The position numbers and the translations under genes are program-made. A stretch of 64,000 nucleotides of DNA from Celeribacter persicus (GTDB lineage Bacteria; Pseudomonadota; Alphaproteobacteria; Rhodobacterales; Rhodobacteraceae). A model generated the notes under the pieces. The model saw only the letters and a list, made by a program, of their open reading frames with translations, was not told where the DNA came from and searched no databases. The stretch is taken from assembly GCF_003050785.1 (NCBI RefSeq), contig NZ_QAOH01000009.1, positions 80,598-144,597 on the forward strand, given 5' to 3'. Of the stretch, positions 16,531 through 26,020 are shown piece after piece; positions within the stretch are counted from its first letter, which is position 1, and each line of letters starts with the position of its first letter.

Positions 16531-17360
16531 GAGAGATCATTGCCCTCGCGGTCGTTCTGACTGCAAGCCCCGTTTATTCGGATCAGATCACGCCGGAGGC
16601 GCTTGAAAGCCTGCCCCCGGCGGATGTCGTGATTCTTGGCGAAATCCATGACAACCCGTTCCATCACGAACATCAGACGCGGGCGGTTGCAGCTTTCGCG
16701 CCGAAAGCGATTGTGTTCGAAATGTTGAGCCCGGAGCAGGCGAAGGTTGTTACGCCGGAACTGCGCAATGATGAGGCGGCTTTGGCGGCAGTTCTGGAAT
16801 GGGAAAGTTCCGGCTGGCCGGATTTCTCCATGTATTACAGTATTTTTATCGCCAGCGATGCTCCGGTGTATGGTGCAGCCCTACCGCGCGAGGCCGTGCG
16901 CGCGGCGTTTTCCGAAGGGGCGGCGAAAAGCTTTGGCGAGGAGGCGGTGCGGTACGGGCTTGATCGCGCCTTGCCCGAGGAGGTTCAGGCCGCACGCGAA
17001 ACACTTCAGTTCGAGGCCCATTGCGCGGCGATGCCGCTGAATATGATGTCGGGTATGGTCGAGGCGCAGCGGCTTCGCGATGCCGGCTTTTCCCGCACTG
17101 TGATCGAAGCTTATGAGGACACTGGCGGCCCCGTCGCGGTAATCACCGGCAACGGCCATGCACGCACCGACTGGGGCATGCCTGCGGCCCTGTCTCTGGC
17201 GGCCCCGGAATTGCGTGTCCTGTCCATCGGGCAGTTGGAAGACACGCCCGAAGAGACCCCGCCCTATGATCTATGGCTGGTCACCCTGCCTGTGGAGCGC
17301 GACGATCCCTGTGCGGGGTTTGCGGTTCCATCCGGGGATGGGAACGAAGACGGGGGCTGA
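16527..17360 (+). CDS. ChaN family haem-binding-like exported protein
   Basis: A 277-residue exported protein with a short signal peptide (cleavage near residue 18) and the ChaN domain, recognised by VVILGEIHDNPFHHEHQ near the N-terminus, FEMLSPEQ, and the C-terminal ITGNGHARTDWGMPAAL. ChaN proteins bind haem on a surface patch and are linked to iron uptake in Campylobacter. Here no lipobox cysteine is seen in the signal, so it is probably soluble in the periplasm. Its start overlaps the rpoH stop by four bases (ATGA), so it is translationally coupled to the sigma factor, an arrangement that suggests a stress-response role (inference). Confidence 0.82.
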   Translation: MREIIALAVVLTASPVYSDQITPEALESLPPADVVILGEIHDNPFHHEHQTRAVAAFAPKAIVFEMLSPEQAKVVTPELRNDEAALAAVLEWESSGWPDFSMYYSIFIASDAPVYGAALPREAVRAAFSEGAAKSFGEEAVRYGLDRALPEEVQAARETLQFEAHCAAMPLNMMSGMVEAQRLRDAGFSRTVIEAYEDTGGPVAVITGNGHARTDWGMPAALSLAAPELRVLSIGQLEDTPEETPPYDLWLVTLPVERDDPCAGFAVPSGDGNEDGG

Positions 17361-17425
17361 GCATTGTCTCAGGCCGGGGCTTGGCTTAGAACCGATCCTC
17401 GTAACGCGCCCGAGGGAGAGCTGGC

Positions 17426-18625
17426 ATGCTGAACGGACGAACCATCCTGCTGATCATCGGCGGCGGCATTGCCGCGTTCAAATCGCTCGACCTGATCCGG
17501 CGTCTGCGGGAAGAGGGTGTGCGGGTGTTGCCGGTCCTGACGAAAGCCGCCGAGGAATTCGTGACGCCCCTGTCGGTGTCCGCTCTGGCCGCCGAGAAGG
17601 TCTATCGCGATCTGTTCGACCTCACGGATGAGGCGGAGATGGGGCATATTGAACTGTCTCGCGCCGCCGATCTGGTCGTCGTCTCGCCCGCGACCGCCGA
17701 TCTTCTTGGCAAGATGGCGGGGGGGCTCGCCAATGATCTGGCCTCCACGCTTTTGATGGCCACGGACAAACCCGTGCTGGTCGCCCCTGCGATGAATGTG
17801 CGGATGTGGGAGCATCCCGCCTGTCAGCGTAATGTGTCGACGCTCAAAAGCGATGGTGTGCTGTTTGTCGGTCCCGAAGAGGGCAGCATGGCCTGTGGCG
17901 AATTTGGTCCCGGTCGTCTGTCGGAGGTGCCCGACATCATCGCCGCCATTCGCAGTGCGCTGACCGAAGGGCCGTTAAAGGGCAAGCATATCCTCGTCAC
18001 CTCCGGCCCGACCCACGAGCCGATTGATCCGGTGCGCTATATCGCCAACCGGTCCTCGGGGGCGCAGGGCACGGCGATTGCCAAGGCGCTGCGCGATCTC
18101 GGGGCCGATGTGAGTTTCGTGACCGGTCCCGCCGATGTGCCGCCACCGCGTGGAGTACGGGTGATTTCGGTGGAAACCGCGCGCGAGATGAAAGCGGCGG
18201 TGGATGCCGCCTTGCCCGCCGATGCGGCGGTGTTTGCCGCCGCCGTGGCGGATTGGCGCGTGGTGTCCGAGAGTGGATCGAAGATCAAGAAAGAGCAGGG
18301 AAAGCTGCCTGTTCTGGAGTTTTCCGAAAATCCCGACATCCTGGCGCGTGTGAGCCAGATGATGGAAGGGCGCCCGCGTCTGGTGGTCGGTTTTGCCGCC
18401 GAGACCGACGATGTGATCGCGCATGCGACCGCCAAACGCAAGCGCAAGGGCTGTGACTGGATCGTCGCCAATGACGTGTCGCCCGCCACGGGGATCATGG
18501 GAGGGGCGGAGAATGCCGTGACCCTGATCACCGAGCGCGGGGCCGAAGACTGGCCGCGCATGGGCAAGGATGAGGTGGCGCGCCAGCTTGCGCACCGGAT
18601 CGCCGATCACCTGACTGGATCCTGA
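17426..18625 (+). CDS. coaBC: Bifunctional phosphopantothenoylcysteine decarboxylase / phosphopantothenate-cysteine ligase
   Basis: A 399-residue flavoprotein for two consecutive steps of coenzyme A synthesis. The decarboxylase half (about 1-185) shows IGGGIAAFKSLDLIRRL, the conserved PAMNVRMWEHP and the catalytic-cysteine segment GSMACGEFGPGR. The ligase half (about 190-395) opens with LVTSGPTHEPIDPVRYIANR and contains AAAVADWR. GAGGGAGAG precedes the start. It forms a probable operon with dut 46 bases downstream. Pantothenate for this pathway would be made by panBC at 27800-29500. Confidence 0.96.
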   Translation: MLNGRTILLIIGGGIAAFKSLDLIRRLREEGVRVLPVLTKAAEEFVTPLSVSALAAEKVYRDLFDLTDEAEMGHIELSRAADLVVVSPATADLLGKMAGGLANDLASTLLMATDKPVLVAPAMNVRMWEHPACQRNVSTLKSDGVLFVGPEEGSMACGEFGPGRLSEVPDIIAAIRSALTEGPLKGKHILVTSGPTHEPIDPVRYIANRSSGAQGTAIAKALRDLGADVSFVTGPADVPPPRGVRVISVETAREMKAAVDAALPADAAVFAAAVADWRVVSESGSKIKKEQGKLPVLEFSENPDILARVSQMMEGRPRLVVGFAAETDDVIAHATAKRKRKGCDWIVANDVSPATGIMGGAENAVTLITERGAEDWPRMGKDEVARQLAHRIADHLTGS

Positions 18626-18634
18626 CCGGGCATT

Positions 18635-18657
18635 GAGTATTTGAGCCATCAGAAAAC
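18635..18657 (+). repeat. Dispersed intergenic motif, copy 2 (CCATC-GAAAAC type)
   Basis: GAGTATTT then GAG-CCATC-A-GAAAAC, in the coaBC-dut gap. The closest relative is the inverted copy at 22270-22292, which shares GAGTATT, CCATC and GAAAAC at identical spacing. Confidence 0.5.
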
Positions 18658-18671
18658 ATCGTGGAGAAGAT

Positions 18672-19139
18672 ATGAGCGTCGCAATCAGAATCCAGTGGCT
18701 CGACGGGGCCGATCCCGAGATTAAACTGCCCTCCTATGAAACCGAACATGCGGCGGGGGGCGATGTGCGTGCGAATTTCCCGCCGGAGATGCGGGATGCG
18801 GGTGTCGTATTGGAATCGGGTGCACGGGCGCTGATCCCGACGGGCTTTGCGATGGAAATCCCGCCGGGATATGAGGTGCAGGTACGGCCGCGTTCGGGCC
18901 TCGCACTCAAGCACGGAATTTCTATGGTCAATACGCCGGGCACGATCGACGCGGATTATCGCGGACCGGTGGGTATTCTTCTGATCAACCACGGGCAAGA
19001 GCCGTTCCATGTGCCTCATGGTGAGCGCATCGGCCAGATGATCGTCGCGCCGGTGGTGCAGGGCGATTATACCGTGGTCGAAAGTCTTACCGACACCCTG
19101 CGCGGGGTGGGCGGGTTCGGTTCGACTGGGCGCAAATGA
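18672..19139 (+). CDS. dut: dUTP diphosphatase (trimeric dUTPase)
   Basis: A 155-residue homotrimeric enzyme that hydrolyses dUTP to dUMP, keeping uracil out of DNA and feeding thymidylate synthesis. The five motifs are present: [10 protein letters not shown] (I), [10 protein letters not shown] (II), [10 protein letters not shown] with the catalytic Asp (III), [13 protein letters not shown] (IV) and the C-terminal glycine-rich arm [10 protein letters not shown] (V). GGAGAA precedes the start. It overlaps the next gene by four bases. Length is normal. Confidence 0.97.
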   Translation: MSVAIRIQWLDGADPEIKLPSYETEHAAGGDVRANFPPEMRDAGVVLESGARALIPTGFAMEIPPGYEVQVRPRSGLALKHGISMVNTPGTIDADYRGPVGILLINHGQEPFHVPHGERIGQMIVAPVVQGDYTVVESLTDTLRGVGGFGSTGRK

Positions 19140-20176
19140 CGTATTTTCTGATCATCGCCGCCGTGCTCTGGGGGATCGGTTGGCTGACCGGCGCACCGAC
19201 ACGGGCACGTTGGGCGATGATTGGGGCTCTCTATCTTGCAGTCGTTCTTGCGCTTTTTGTGCTGCCCGAGGGGCATGCGCTGCGAATGAGTTTGGGCGGG
19301 TCTCCGGGCGAATGGCTTCTGATCGGCGTGGCGGCGGTGGTTGTCATGGCCTATCGCGCGGGGCTTTCGGCGCTGCGGCGTCGCGCGCAACCGACAGAAT
19401 CTGAAGTCGCGAACGACAGTTTCCGTCCCGCAGAACTTGAGCGTTATATGCGGCACATTCTGCTGCGCGAGATCGGCGGACCGGGGCAGCGGAAGCTGAA
19501 AGATGCAAGGGTTTTGGTCATCGGAGCCGGAGGGCTCGGCGCACCGGTGCTGGAATACCTTGCGGCCTCGGGGGTCGGTGTGATCGGTGTGATCGACCCC
19601 GATGTGGTTGAGACCTCGAATCTGCAACGTCAGGTGATCCATACGGATGCGCGGTTGGGTCAGCCCAAGGTATACTCCGCCGCCGAGGCAATGAAAGCGC
19701 AGAACCCGTTTATCGAAGTCCGCCCCTATCATCGCGCTTTCGATGAGAGCTGCATGGAGTTGGTGGCCGAATACGATCTGGTGCTCGACGGCACCGACAA
19801 TTTCGACACGCGCTATCTGGTGAACCGTGCCTGTGTGACATATGGCAAGCCGTTGATCGCGGCGGCGATCACGCAATGGGAAGGTCAAATAAGCACCTAT
19901 AAATCCCATGAAAATGGACCTTGCTATCAATGTGTCTTCCCTGAGCGACCTGCGCCGGGCATGGTGCCCACCTGCGCCGAGGCGGGGGTTGCGGCGCCTT
20001 TACCGGGAATCCTGGGGACCATGATGGCTATGGAAGCGGTCAAGGAAATTACCGGCGCGGGGCAGGGGCTTATGGGACGACTGATCATCCATGATGCGCT
20101 TTATGCCGAGACGCGGAGCATCCGGGTCAAGCGGCGTGAGGATTGTCCGATCTGTGGCCACAAACATCACGATTAA
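19136..20176 (+). CDS. Membrane-anchored HesA/MoeB/ThiF family adenylyltransferase
   Basis: A 346-residue protein with an unusual N-terminal part: about 85 residues with three hydrophobic segments (near 2-18, 24-42 and 59-77), followed by a complete E1-like domain from about residue 98. The domain shows [19 protein letters not shown], the nucleotide loop [24 protein letters not shown] with the catalytic arginines, an adenylation-site Asp in LDGTDNF, and two zinc CxxC pairs (CYQC, CPIC). MoeB/ThiF proteins adenylate the C-terminal Gly-Gly of MoaD or ThiS. The molybdenum link is plausible because XdhAB in this window needs molybdopterin. Start overlaps the dut stop (ATGA). Confidence 0.9.
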   Translation: MTYFLIIAAVLWGIGWLTGAPTRARWAMIGALYLAVVLALFVLPEGHALRMSLGGSPGEWLLIGVAAVVVMAYRAGLSALRRRAQPTESEVANDSFRPAELERYMRHILLREIGGPGQRKLKDARVLVIGAGGLGAPVLEYLAASGVGVIGVIDPDVVETSNLQRQVIHTDARLGQPKVYSAAEAMKAQNPFIEVRPYHRAFDESCMELVAEYDLVLDGTDNFDTRYLVNRACVTYGKPLIAAAITQWEGQISTYKSHENGPCYQCVFPERPAPGMVPTCAEAGVAAPLPGILGTMMAMEAVKEITGAGQGLMGRLIIHDALYAETRSIRVKRREDCPICGHKHHD

Positions 20177-20242
20177 AAACCGCGTGACAGCCCTTTCCCT
20201 TACCGCCTGCGAAGCATAGCTTTGTCGCCAAAGGAGACACGC

Positions 20243-22267
20243 ATGACCAACGCTTACCTGTCCGAGTGGAACACACCGTTCAACCTGCCGCCCTTCGCGG
20301 ATTTGCGCGACGAGGATGTCAAACCTGCCGTTGAGGCCGCGCTTGAAGAGGGACGGGCGGCGATCAAGGCGATCGCGGAAAATCCCGAGGCTCCGACATT
20401 TTTCAACACGATCGAGGCGCTGGAAATGGCCGATGCGACCCTGTCGAAAGTGCTGGGCGCGTTTTACGGCATGGCGGGGGCGGACACCAATGACGTGCGT
20501 GACAGTCTGATGCGCGAGCTGTCCCCGATACTTTCGGCCTACAGTTCGGAAATCACCGCCAACGAGGGGCTGTTCAACCGGATCGAGACGCTGTGGCAAA
20601 ACCGGGAAATCCTTGATTCGACGGACGAACAGCAGCGCGTCCTAATGCTTACCCGCCGCTCTTTCGTGCGTTCCGGGGCTAAGCTCGAAGGCTCTGATAA
20701 AGACCGGATGGCGGCGATCAAATCGCGGCTTGCCACACTGGGGACACAGTTCACCCAGAATCTTCTGGCGGATGAGCGCGAATGGTTCATGGAACTGACC
20801 GAGGACGATCTCGAAGGGCTGCCGCAATTCGTGGTCGATGCGGCGCGGGCAGCGGGCGAAGAGAAGGGCGCCGAGGGACCGGTCGTGACTCTGTCGCGCT
20901 CGCTCATCGTACCTTTCCTGCAATTCTCGCCGCGGCGCGATCTGCGCGAGAAGGCCTTCCGTGCCTGGGCTGCGCGCGGCGAGAATGGCAATGCAAACGA
21001 CAACCGTGAGATCGCGAAAGAGATTTTGGAGCTGCGCGAGGAGCGGGCCAAGCTTTTGGGGTATGAGAGTTTTGCTGCCTATAAGCTCGAAACCGAAATG
21101 GCGAAGACGCCGGAGCATGTCCGCGACCTGTTGATGCGGGTCTGGGAGCCGGCAAAAGAGGCGGCCGAGCGTGACGCCGCGATCCTGTCGGAGATGATGG
21201 CGGAGGACGGGGTGAATGGCGATCTGGAACCTTGGGACTGGCGCTATTATTCCGAAAAGCGCCGCAAGGCGGAGCACGATCTCGACGAGGCGGAGTTGAA
21301 GCCTTATCTGCAACTCGAACGGATGATCGAAGCGGCTTTTACCTGTGCCAACCGGCTTTTCGGCCTTGAGTTCACGCCGCTCGATGTGACCACTTATCAT
21401 CCAGATGCGCGGGCATGGAACGTGACGCGGGATGGCAAGCATATCGCGGTGTTCATAGGCGATTATTTCGCACGCGGTTCGAAGCGCTCCGGTGCGTGGT
21501 GCACCGCGATGCGCAGCCAGCAGAAACTCATGGGAGACATTCGCCCCATCGTGCTCAACGTATGCAATTTTGCCAAACCTCCGAAAGGCGAGGCAGCTTT
21601 GCTATCCTATGACGATGCTCGGACCTTGTTCCACGAATTCGGTCACGCGCTGCACCAGATGCTCTCGGATGTGACTTACGAGTCGATCTCCGGCACCTCG
21701 GTCGCCCGCGATTTCGTCGAACTGCCGAGCCAACTTTACGAGCACTGGCTCGAAGTGCCCGAGGTGCTCGAAGAGTTTGCAACGCATGCGAAAACCGGCG
21801 CGCCGATGCCGCGCGATATGCTGGAGCGGCTGCTCGCTGCGCAGACCTACGATCAGGGATTTGCCACGGTCGAATACGTCGCTTCGGCACTGGTCGACCT
21901 CGATTTCCACGACGGCTCCGCGCCGCAAGACCCGATGGCGGCGCAGGCGGAAACGCTTGTCCAGATCGGTATGCCGCATGCGATCACCATGCGCCATGCG
22001 ACGCCGCATTTCTCGCATGTGTTCTCCGGCGATGGCTATAGTTCGGGCTATTACAGCTACATGTGGTCGGAGGTGATGGATGCGGATGCCTTCGAGGCGT
22101 TCGAGGACACCTCGCCCTTCGATCCGGTCATGGCGAAAAGCCTTGAGGAAAACATCCTTTCCAGGGGCGGCTCGAAAGATGCCGAAGAGCTTTACAAAGC
22201 CTTTCGGGGCCGCATGCCCGGCGTAGAGGCGTTGCTCAAGGGCCGTGGGCTTCTCGCCGCCGAGTGA
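20243..22267 (+). CDS. M3 family oligopeptidase (Dcp/OpdA type)
   Basis: A 674-residue cytoplasmic zinc metallopeptidase that degrades oligopeptides released by proteases and from signal peptides. The zinc motif HEFGH is at 464-468 with the third ligand Glu in the downstream helix, and the C-terminal region includes GYSSGYYSYMWSEVMDADAF, a marker of the M3A group. The start at 20243 is chosen because AAGGAG lies seven bases upstream; the longer frame adds seven residues. It ends facing the CDF gene. Confidence 0.93.
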   Translation: MTNAYLSEWNTPFNLPPFADLRDEDVKPAVEAALEEGRAAIKAIAENPEAPTFFNTIEALEMADATLSKVLGAFYGMAGADTNDVRDSLMRELSPILSAYSSEITANEGLFNRIETLWQNREILDSTDEQQRVLMLTRRSFVRSGAKLEGSDKDRMAAIKSRLATLGTQFTQNLLADEREWFMELTEDDLEGLPQFVVDAARAAGEEKGAEGPVVTLSRSLIVPFLQFSPRRDLREKAFRAWAARGENGNANDNREIAKEILELREERAKLLGYESFAAYKLETEMAKTPEHVRDLLMRVWEPAKEAAERDAAILSEMMAEDGVNGDLEPWDWRYYSEKRRKAEHDLDEAELKPYLQLERMIEAAFTCANRLFGLEFTPLDVTTYHPDARAWNVTRDGKHIAVFIGDYFARGSKRSGAWCTAMRSQQKLMGDIRPIVLNVCNFAKPPKGEAALLSYDDARTLFHEFGHALHQMLSDVTYESISGTSVARDFVELPSQLYEHWLEVPEVLEEFATHAKTGAPMPRDMLERLLAAQTYDQGFATVEYVASALVDLDFHDGSAPQDPMAAQAETLVQIGMPHAITMRHATPHFSHVFSGDGYSSGYYSYMWSEVMDADAFEAFEDTSPFDPVMAKSLEENILSRGGSKDAEELYKAFRGRMPGVEALLKGRGLLAAE

Positions 22268-22269
22268 AG

Positions 22270-22292
22270 GTTTTCCGATGGTCTGAATACTC
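22270..22292 (-). repeat. Dispersed intergenic motif, copy 3 (CCATC-GAAAAC type, inverted)
   Basis: On the minus strand GAGTATT, four bases, CCATC, one base, GAAAAC. It lies directly after the M3 peptidase stop and before the convergent CDF gene. Confidence 0.5.
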
Positions 22293-22305
22293 AAGCGCGA
22301 AGCGG

Positions 22306-23184
22306 TTAATCCGCCTCGCCCGCGACATCCTTGTGAATGATCACTTCTGCGTCGGGATAAGTTTCCAGAATGACGCGTTTCAGCCCGGCGGAGATTGCAT
22401 GCGCCTCGCGCAGGGTCTGATCGCCATTGACCTCGATGTGAATGTTCACGAAGGGTTTGGACCCTGCCATGCGGGTTTTCAGATCGTGATAGGCATAGAC
22501 GCCGGGGTAGTGTTGCGCCATTTCCCCGATCTCATCGACCATTTCCTGAGGGGCCGCACGGTCCATCAGCGCATCCCAGGCGCTTTTACCGATGTTGAGC
22601 GCACCGAAGACAAGGATCGCCGCGGCGCCGAGGGCCACCACACTGTCGAGCCGGTCGAAGCCAAATGCCGATGAGGCGAGCAGCGCGGCAATGGCGCCGA
22701 TGTTGGGTACGAGATCGCCAAGGTAATGCAGGCTGTCGGCGGAGACGACTTTGGAACGGGTGCGGCGCGCCACGTGTTTCTGCCAGAGGACCAGTGCAAT
22801 GGTCAGGACAATGGAGAGGGTCATGACGCCGATACCGATGGCTTCCGAGGTCATTTCGAGCGGTGCCGGGGACAACAGTCTGCGCACGGAGGTGACGGCA
22901 ATGACACCGCCCGAGACGAGGATGAAGATCGACTGACCCAGAGCGGCGAGATCCTCGGCGGAGGTGTGCCCGAAGGTGTGGTCCTCATCGGGTGGACGCG
23001 AAGCATACCAGATCGCCAGCAATCCGCCCGAGGCCACCAGAAAATCCATCGCGCTGTCCGCGAGAGAGGCGGCAATCGACAGCGATCCGGTCGCACTCAG
23101 CGCCCAGATTTTCGCGATCACCAGAATGGTCGCAACACTGACAGAGGCGATCCCTGCCGAGAGATTCAGATGTTTCTCCTGCAT
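22306..23184 (-). CDS. Cation diffusion facilitator (CDF) metal exporter
   Basis: A 292-residue inner-membrane transporter with six predicted helices and a cytoplasmic C-terminal domain, exporting divalent metal (Zn, Fe, Mn or Cd) against protons. Metal-site residues typical of the FieF branch are visible: SLADSAMDF in TM2 (Asp pair) and DSLHYLGDL in TM5 (H and D), plus HTFGH in the TM2-3 loop region. The C-terminal domain includes conserved His/Asp residues (HIEVNGD). Metal specificity is not resolved. It is the last gene of a leftward set with the KpsS-like and SH3 genes. Confidence 0.88.
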   Translation of the reverse strand: MQEKHLNLSAGIASVSVATILVIAKIWALSATGSLSIAASLADSAMDFLVASGGLLAIWYASRPPDEDHTFGHTSAEDLAALGQSIFILVSGGVIAVTSVRRLLSPAPLEMTSEAIGIGVMTLSIVLTIALVLWQKHVARRTRSKVVSADSLHYLGDLVPNIGAIAALLASSAFGFDRLDSVVALGAAAILVFGALNIGKSAWDALMDRAAPQEMVDEIGEMAQHYPGVYAYHDLKTRMAGSKPFVNIHIEVNGDQTLREAHAISAGLKRVILETYPDAEVIIHKDVAGEAD

Positions 23185-23211
23185 GGCCCCGTCATGCCCC
23201 GGATCGTGGGC

Positions 23212-24201
23212 TTAGTCCAGCATCAGCTTGTCACGTATCCGCGCCCAGGCCCGGGTCGTGAAGTTGTCCTTGACGGGCTCAAGGCAGTGACGTTCGAGAA
23301 ACCAGTGGAAATATCCCTCGTAATCGAAATCGGCCATGGTTTCGGGACCGAACTCGATCGCCGTTCTGAGGTCGACCACATTGCGTGGGGTCAGCGTGGC
23401 GTGCCAGTAATCGCTTTTGCCGCAGGTGATCACCGGCTTTTTCTGCATCAGCGCTTCGAAACCGGCGGAAGAATTCTGTGTGATCACGACTCGGGCGGCC
23501 TCGATCAGATCATGTAGCGAAGCATCTGAAAGTTTCACATTCGGATGGTTTGCACAAAATTCGAGGATTTGTCGGCGTCCCTGCTTGCTTTGATGCGGGT
23601 GCGGTTTGACGTAAACCAGCGCATCGCGGTCGAAACTCGCCGCCGTGGCGATCATCTGTTCGGTCGTCAGATAAGCCGACCCCGGTACCTGTGTCTCACG
23701 GGGCTGACACAGAATCGTCGCGGTCGCCGGTCGCAGAGGCGCATCCATGCGCGGCTCCTGACGCAGCTTGGAGACGTTTTCGCGCAGCATGTAGCCGGTG
23801 ACCCCGTTGAAGAAATACTCCGCCGCTTCGCGCCGTTCCGGATCGGGGCAATATTGCGCAAAACGCAGGGAACTGTCCTTGCCATGTCCGAGCTCGTCGA
23901 AATACCAGAAGCCCCAAAGATAGGAGGGGGAGGCGTGCAGGATCGTCGGTCCGTACATCGCGGGACCGCCGACGATGATGTGGAGATGATCGGTTTCCAG
24001 AAGTGCACGGGAGGTTCGGGAATTGCCTTCGACCAGATAGGTCGACAGCCCCTTGCCGGCGAGCATTGGCGTCAGCCGTGTGAAAAAATCATGCCTACCC
24101 TGCGCGAGGGCTTCATGCCAACTGCCATAGCCGTGGATCACACAGGATTTGAGCCCCGGCGGGATGTTACGGGCCGCGAGGGGGGACTTGATCTGCTCCA
24201 T
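23212..24201 (-). CDS. Capsule polysaccharide (KpsS/Capsule_synth-like) protein
   Basis: A 329-residue protein with no signal or TM segment. The central and C-terminal portion (VYVKPHPHQSKQGRR, ARVVITQNSSAGFEALMQKKPV, TCGKSDYW) matches the GT-B-like fold of KpsS/LipB and CDP-glycerol transferase-type proteins, where the KPHP and the SS.xxEA.. loop bind the nucleotide sugar. KpsS-type enzymes add Kdo linkers to capsule lipid. No other capsule export genes are present here, so the acceptor is unknown. It is six bases after the SH3 gene, and probably in the same transcript. Confidence 0.75.
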   Translation of the reverse strand: MEQIKSPLAARNIPPGLKSCVIHGYGSWHEALAQGRHDFFTRLTPMLAGKGLSTYLVEGNSRTSRALLETDHLHIIVGGPAMYGPTILHASPSYLWGFWYFDELGHGKDSSLRFAQYCPDPERREAAEYFFNGVTGYMLRENVSKLRQEPRMDAPLRPATATILCQPRETQVPGSAYLTTEQMIATAASFDRDALVYVKPHPHQSKQGRRQILEFCANHPNVKLSDASLHDLIEAARVVITQNSSAGFEALMQKKPVITCGKSDYWHATLTPRNVVDLRTAIEFGPETMADFDYEGYFHWFLERHCLEPVKDNFTTRAWARIRDKLMLD

Positions 24202-24206
24202 CGGAG

Positions 24207-24740
24207 TTACTCCAGAATTTCATCCGGACGCACTCCCCAGAGCCCGGATTTCAACGCCCAGCCTTTCTGCCCGTCGGCAGAGACCTTGCACCATGAGACA
24301 TCACATTCGAGAAGGCGCAGGATGACGTTTTTTTCCGCCTGCGCATTCAGTCGGGAGGTAGGATCGGGGCGGGAAAACAGGTCGATACTGTCGTCCATCA
24401 CGAGCGCGGTCCGCACCCCGGAAATCAGAGAATAATGCAGCCAGCCGGTTGCGCCCTCGATGTCGCGTACCCGTCGCCAGTGGCCGTATTCGGCAATGAC
24501 TTCAAGCGGGTAGCCGCGATGGACGAAAACCCAGTCAATGCGGTGCGACAGCGACGGCCCGCGCCGCACATTGGCCTTGTCGCTCTTGAGCGAGACGAAG
24601 CGTGGCAGAGGCAAGTTGGTCACCTGACCACGGGTCGGGTTGTCCGCCGCCTGTCCCGCAAGGGGCGCCAGCAACAGCATGCAAAGCATCACCGCCTTGA
24701 TCAGGGTCTGTCCCGCAAGAAATCGACCACTGTTCATCAT
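24207..24740 (-). CDS. Secreted SH3-domain protein
   Basis: A 177-residue exported protein with a signal peptide (about 1-32, cleavage near AGQA), then bacterial SH3 segments: RFVSLKSDKANVRRGPSLSH and a second copy around DSIDLFSRPDPTS with KGWALKSGLWGV. Such SH3_4-type proteins bind peptidoglycan or help envelope enzymes. The start at 24740 is chosen because the signal sequence follows directly; the frame is open much further upstream, but that stretch overlaps the divergent dehydrogenase gene. Ribosome binding site is weak. Confidence 0.8.
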   Translation of the reverse strand: MMNSGRFLAGQTLIKAVMLCMLLLAPLAGQAADNPTRGQVTNLPLPRFVSLKSDKANVRRGPSLSHRIDWVFVHRGYPLEVIAEYGHWRRVRDIEGATGWLHYSLISGVRTALVMDDSIDLFSRPDPTSRLNAQAEKNVILRLLECDVSWCKVSADGQKGWALKSGLWGVRPDEILE

Positions 24741-24906
24741 TGCCAACCCGATTTGTCGCCTACCCGATTTGCCCGCTCTGTGGCAGGCCCGCGTGATACG
24801 CCTGTCGCCTTGCCTGTCATGCCCGATCTTATCCTTTACGCCTTGCCGGGATGCAATCGAGTTTGCCAGTATGGGACAGAAAAAGAAAGGGAGTGAGGTC
24901 GCGATC

Positions 24907-25920
24907 ATGGGCAATGTCACAGGTAAAGAGGCCACAGGCAAGAAGCGTCTCAAGGTCGTCGTCACGCGGGCCCTGCCGGAACAGGTCGAAGCCCGGATGA
25001 AAGAGCTGTTCGATGTGGAACTCAACCAGGAGGATCGCAAACTCGGTCGGGAGGCTTTGATCGCCGCCATGAGCCGGGCCGATGTGCTCGTGCCCTGTGT
25101 CACCGACAGGATCGACGGCGAGATGCTGGCGCAGGCCGGGGAGCGTTTGAAGCTCATCGCCAATTACGGTGCGGGGCTCGACCATATCGACGTGGCGGCG
25201 GCGCAGGCGCGCGGCATCATGGTGTCGAACACACCCGATGTGGTGACCGAAGACACGGCCGACATGGTCATGGCGCTGATTCTCTCCGTCACCCGGCGTA
25301 TTCCCGAAGGGCTTGCGGTGATGCAGTCTGGAGATTGGCGGGGCTGGGCGCCGACGGCTTTTCTCGGACAGCGACTTGGTGGCAAACGTCTTGGCATTCT
25401 CGGCATGGGTCGGGTCGGTCAGGCGGTGGCGCGGCGTGCGAAGGCTTTTGGCCTTTCGGTGCATTACCACAACCGTCATCGGCTGCGTCCGGAGACGGAA
25501 GAAGCGCTTGAGGCGACCTGGTGGGACAGTCTCGACCAGATGCTGTCGCGCATCGACATTCTCTCGATCAACAGCCCGCATACGCCCGCGACCTATCACT
25601 TGATAAATGCGCGGCGGTTGAAGCTCATGAAACCCACGGCGGTGATCGTCAACACGTCTCGGGGTGAGGTGATCGACGAAAACGCCCTGACCCGTGGCCT
25701 TCGCGCGGGGGAGATCGGCGGAGCGGGTCTCGATGTGTTCGAGCACGGGCACCAGATCAACCCGCGGTTACGGGCTTTGCCCAATGTTGTGCTTCTGCCG
25801 CATATGGGATCGGCGACGGTCGAGGGGCGGATCGAGATGGGGGAACGGGTGATGCTCAACATCTGCAATTTCGGCAACGGTGTGCGCCCGCCGGATATGG
25901 TGGTGCCGGAGATGCTTTGA
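24907..25920 (+). CDS. D-isomer 2-hydroxyacid dehydrogenase (glyoxylate/D-glycerate dehydrogenase-like)
   Basis: A 337-residue NAD(P)-dependent dehydrogenase interconverting a 2-keto acid and a D-2-hydroxyacid. The dinucleotide loop GILGMGRVGQAVA, the catalytic Arg in NTSRGEVIDE, a Glu in the following strand and the catalytic His in LPHMGSATVEGR are all present. The sequence style (NYGAGLDHIDVAAAQARGI, TPDVVTEDTADMV) resembles the GyaR glyoxylate/hydroxypyruvate reductase group. The start at 24907 has GAGG eight bases upstream. It is divergent from the SH3 gene and followed by the CsbD pair. Confidence 0.9.
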   Translation: MGNVTGKEATGKKRLKVVVTRALPEQVEARMKELFDVELNQEDRKLGREALIAAMSRADVLVPCVTDRIDGEMLAQAGERLKLIANYGAGLDHIDVAAAQARGIMVSNTPDVVTEDTADMVMALILSVTRRIPEGLAVMQSGDWRGWAPTAFLGQRLGGKRLGILGMGRVGQAVARRAKAFGLSVHYHNRHRLRPETEEALEATWWDSLDQMLSRIDILSINSPHTPATYHLINARRLKLMKPTAVIVNTSRGEVIDENALTRGLRAGEIGGAGLDVFEHGHQINPRLRALPNVVLLPHMGSATVEGRIEMGERVMLNICNFGNGVRPPDMVVPEML

Positions 25921-25979
25921 GACGAGGTGCGCCATTGGTTTCATCGCTGCGCAACCATTCTCGCGGAAATTGCGTTGGT

Positions 25980-26001
25980 GTTCTGAATACAGATTCAGAA
26001 C
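25980..26001. promoter_or_regulatory. Perfect 9-bp inverted repeat before the CsbD-like gene
   Basis: GTTCTGAAT and its exact complement ATTCAGAAC are separated by ACAG, ending 19 bases before the start of the first CsbD-like gene. There is no T-run, so an operator is as likely as a terminator of the upstream dehydrogenase gene. Confidence 0.4.
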
Positions 26002-26020
26002 AACCCGCAAGGAGAACATC

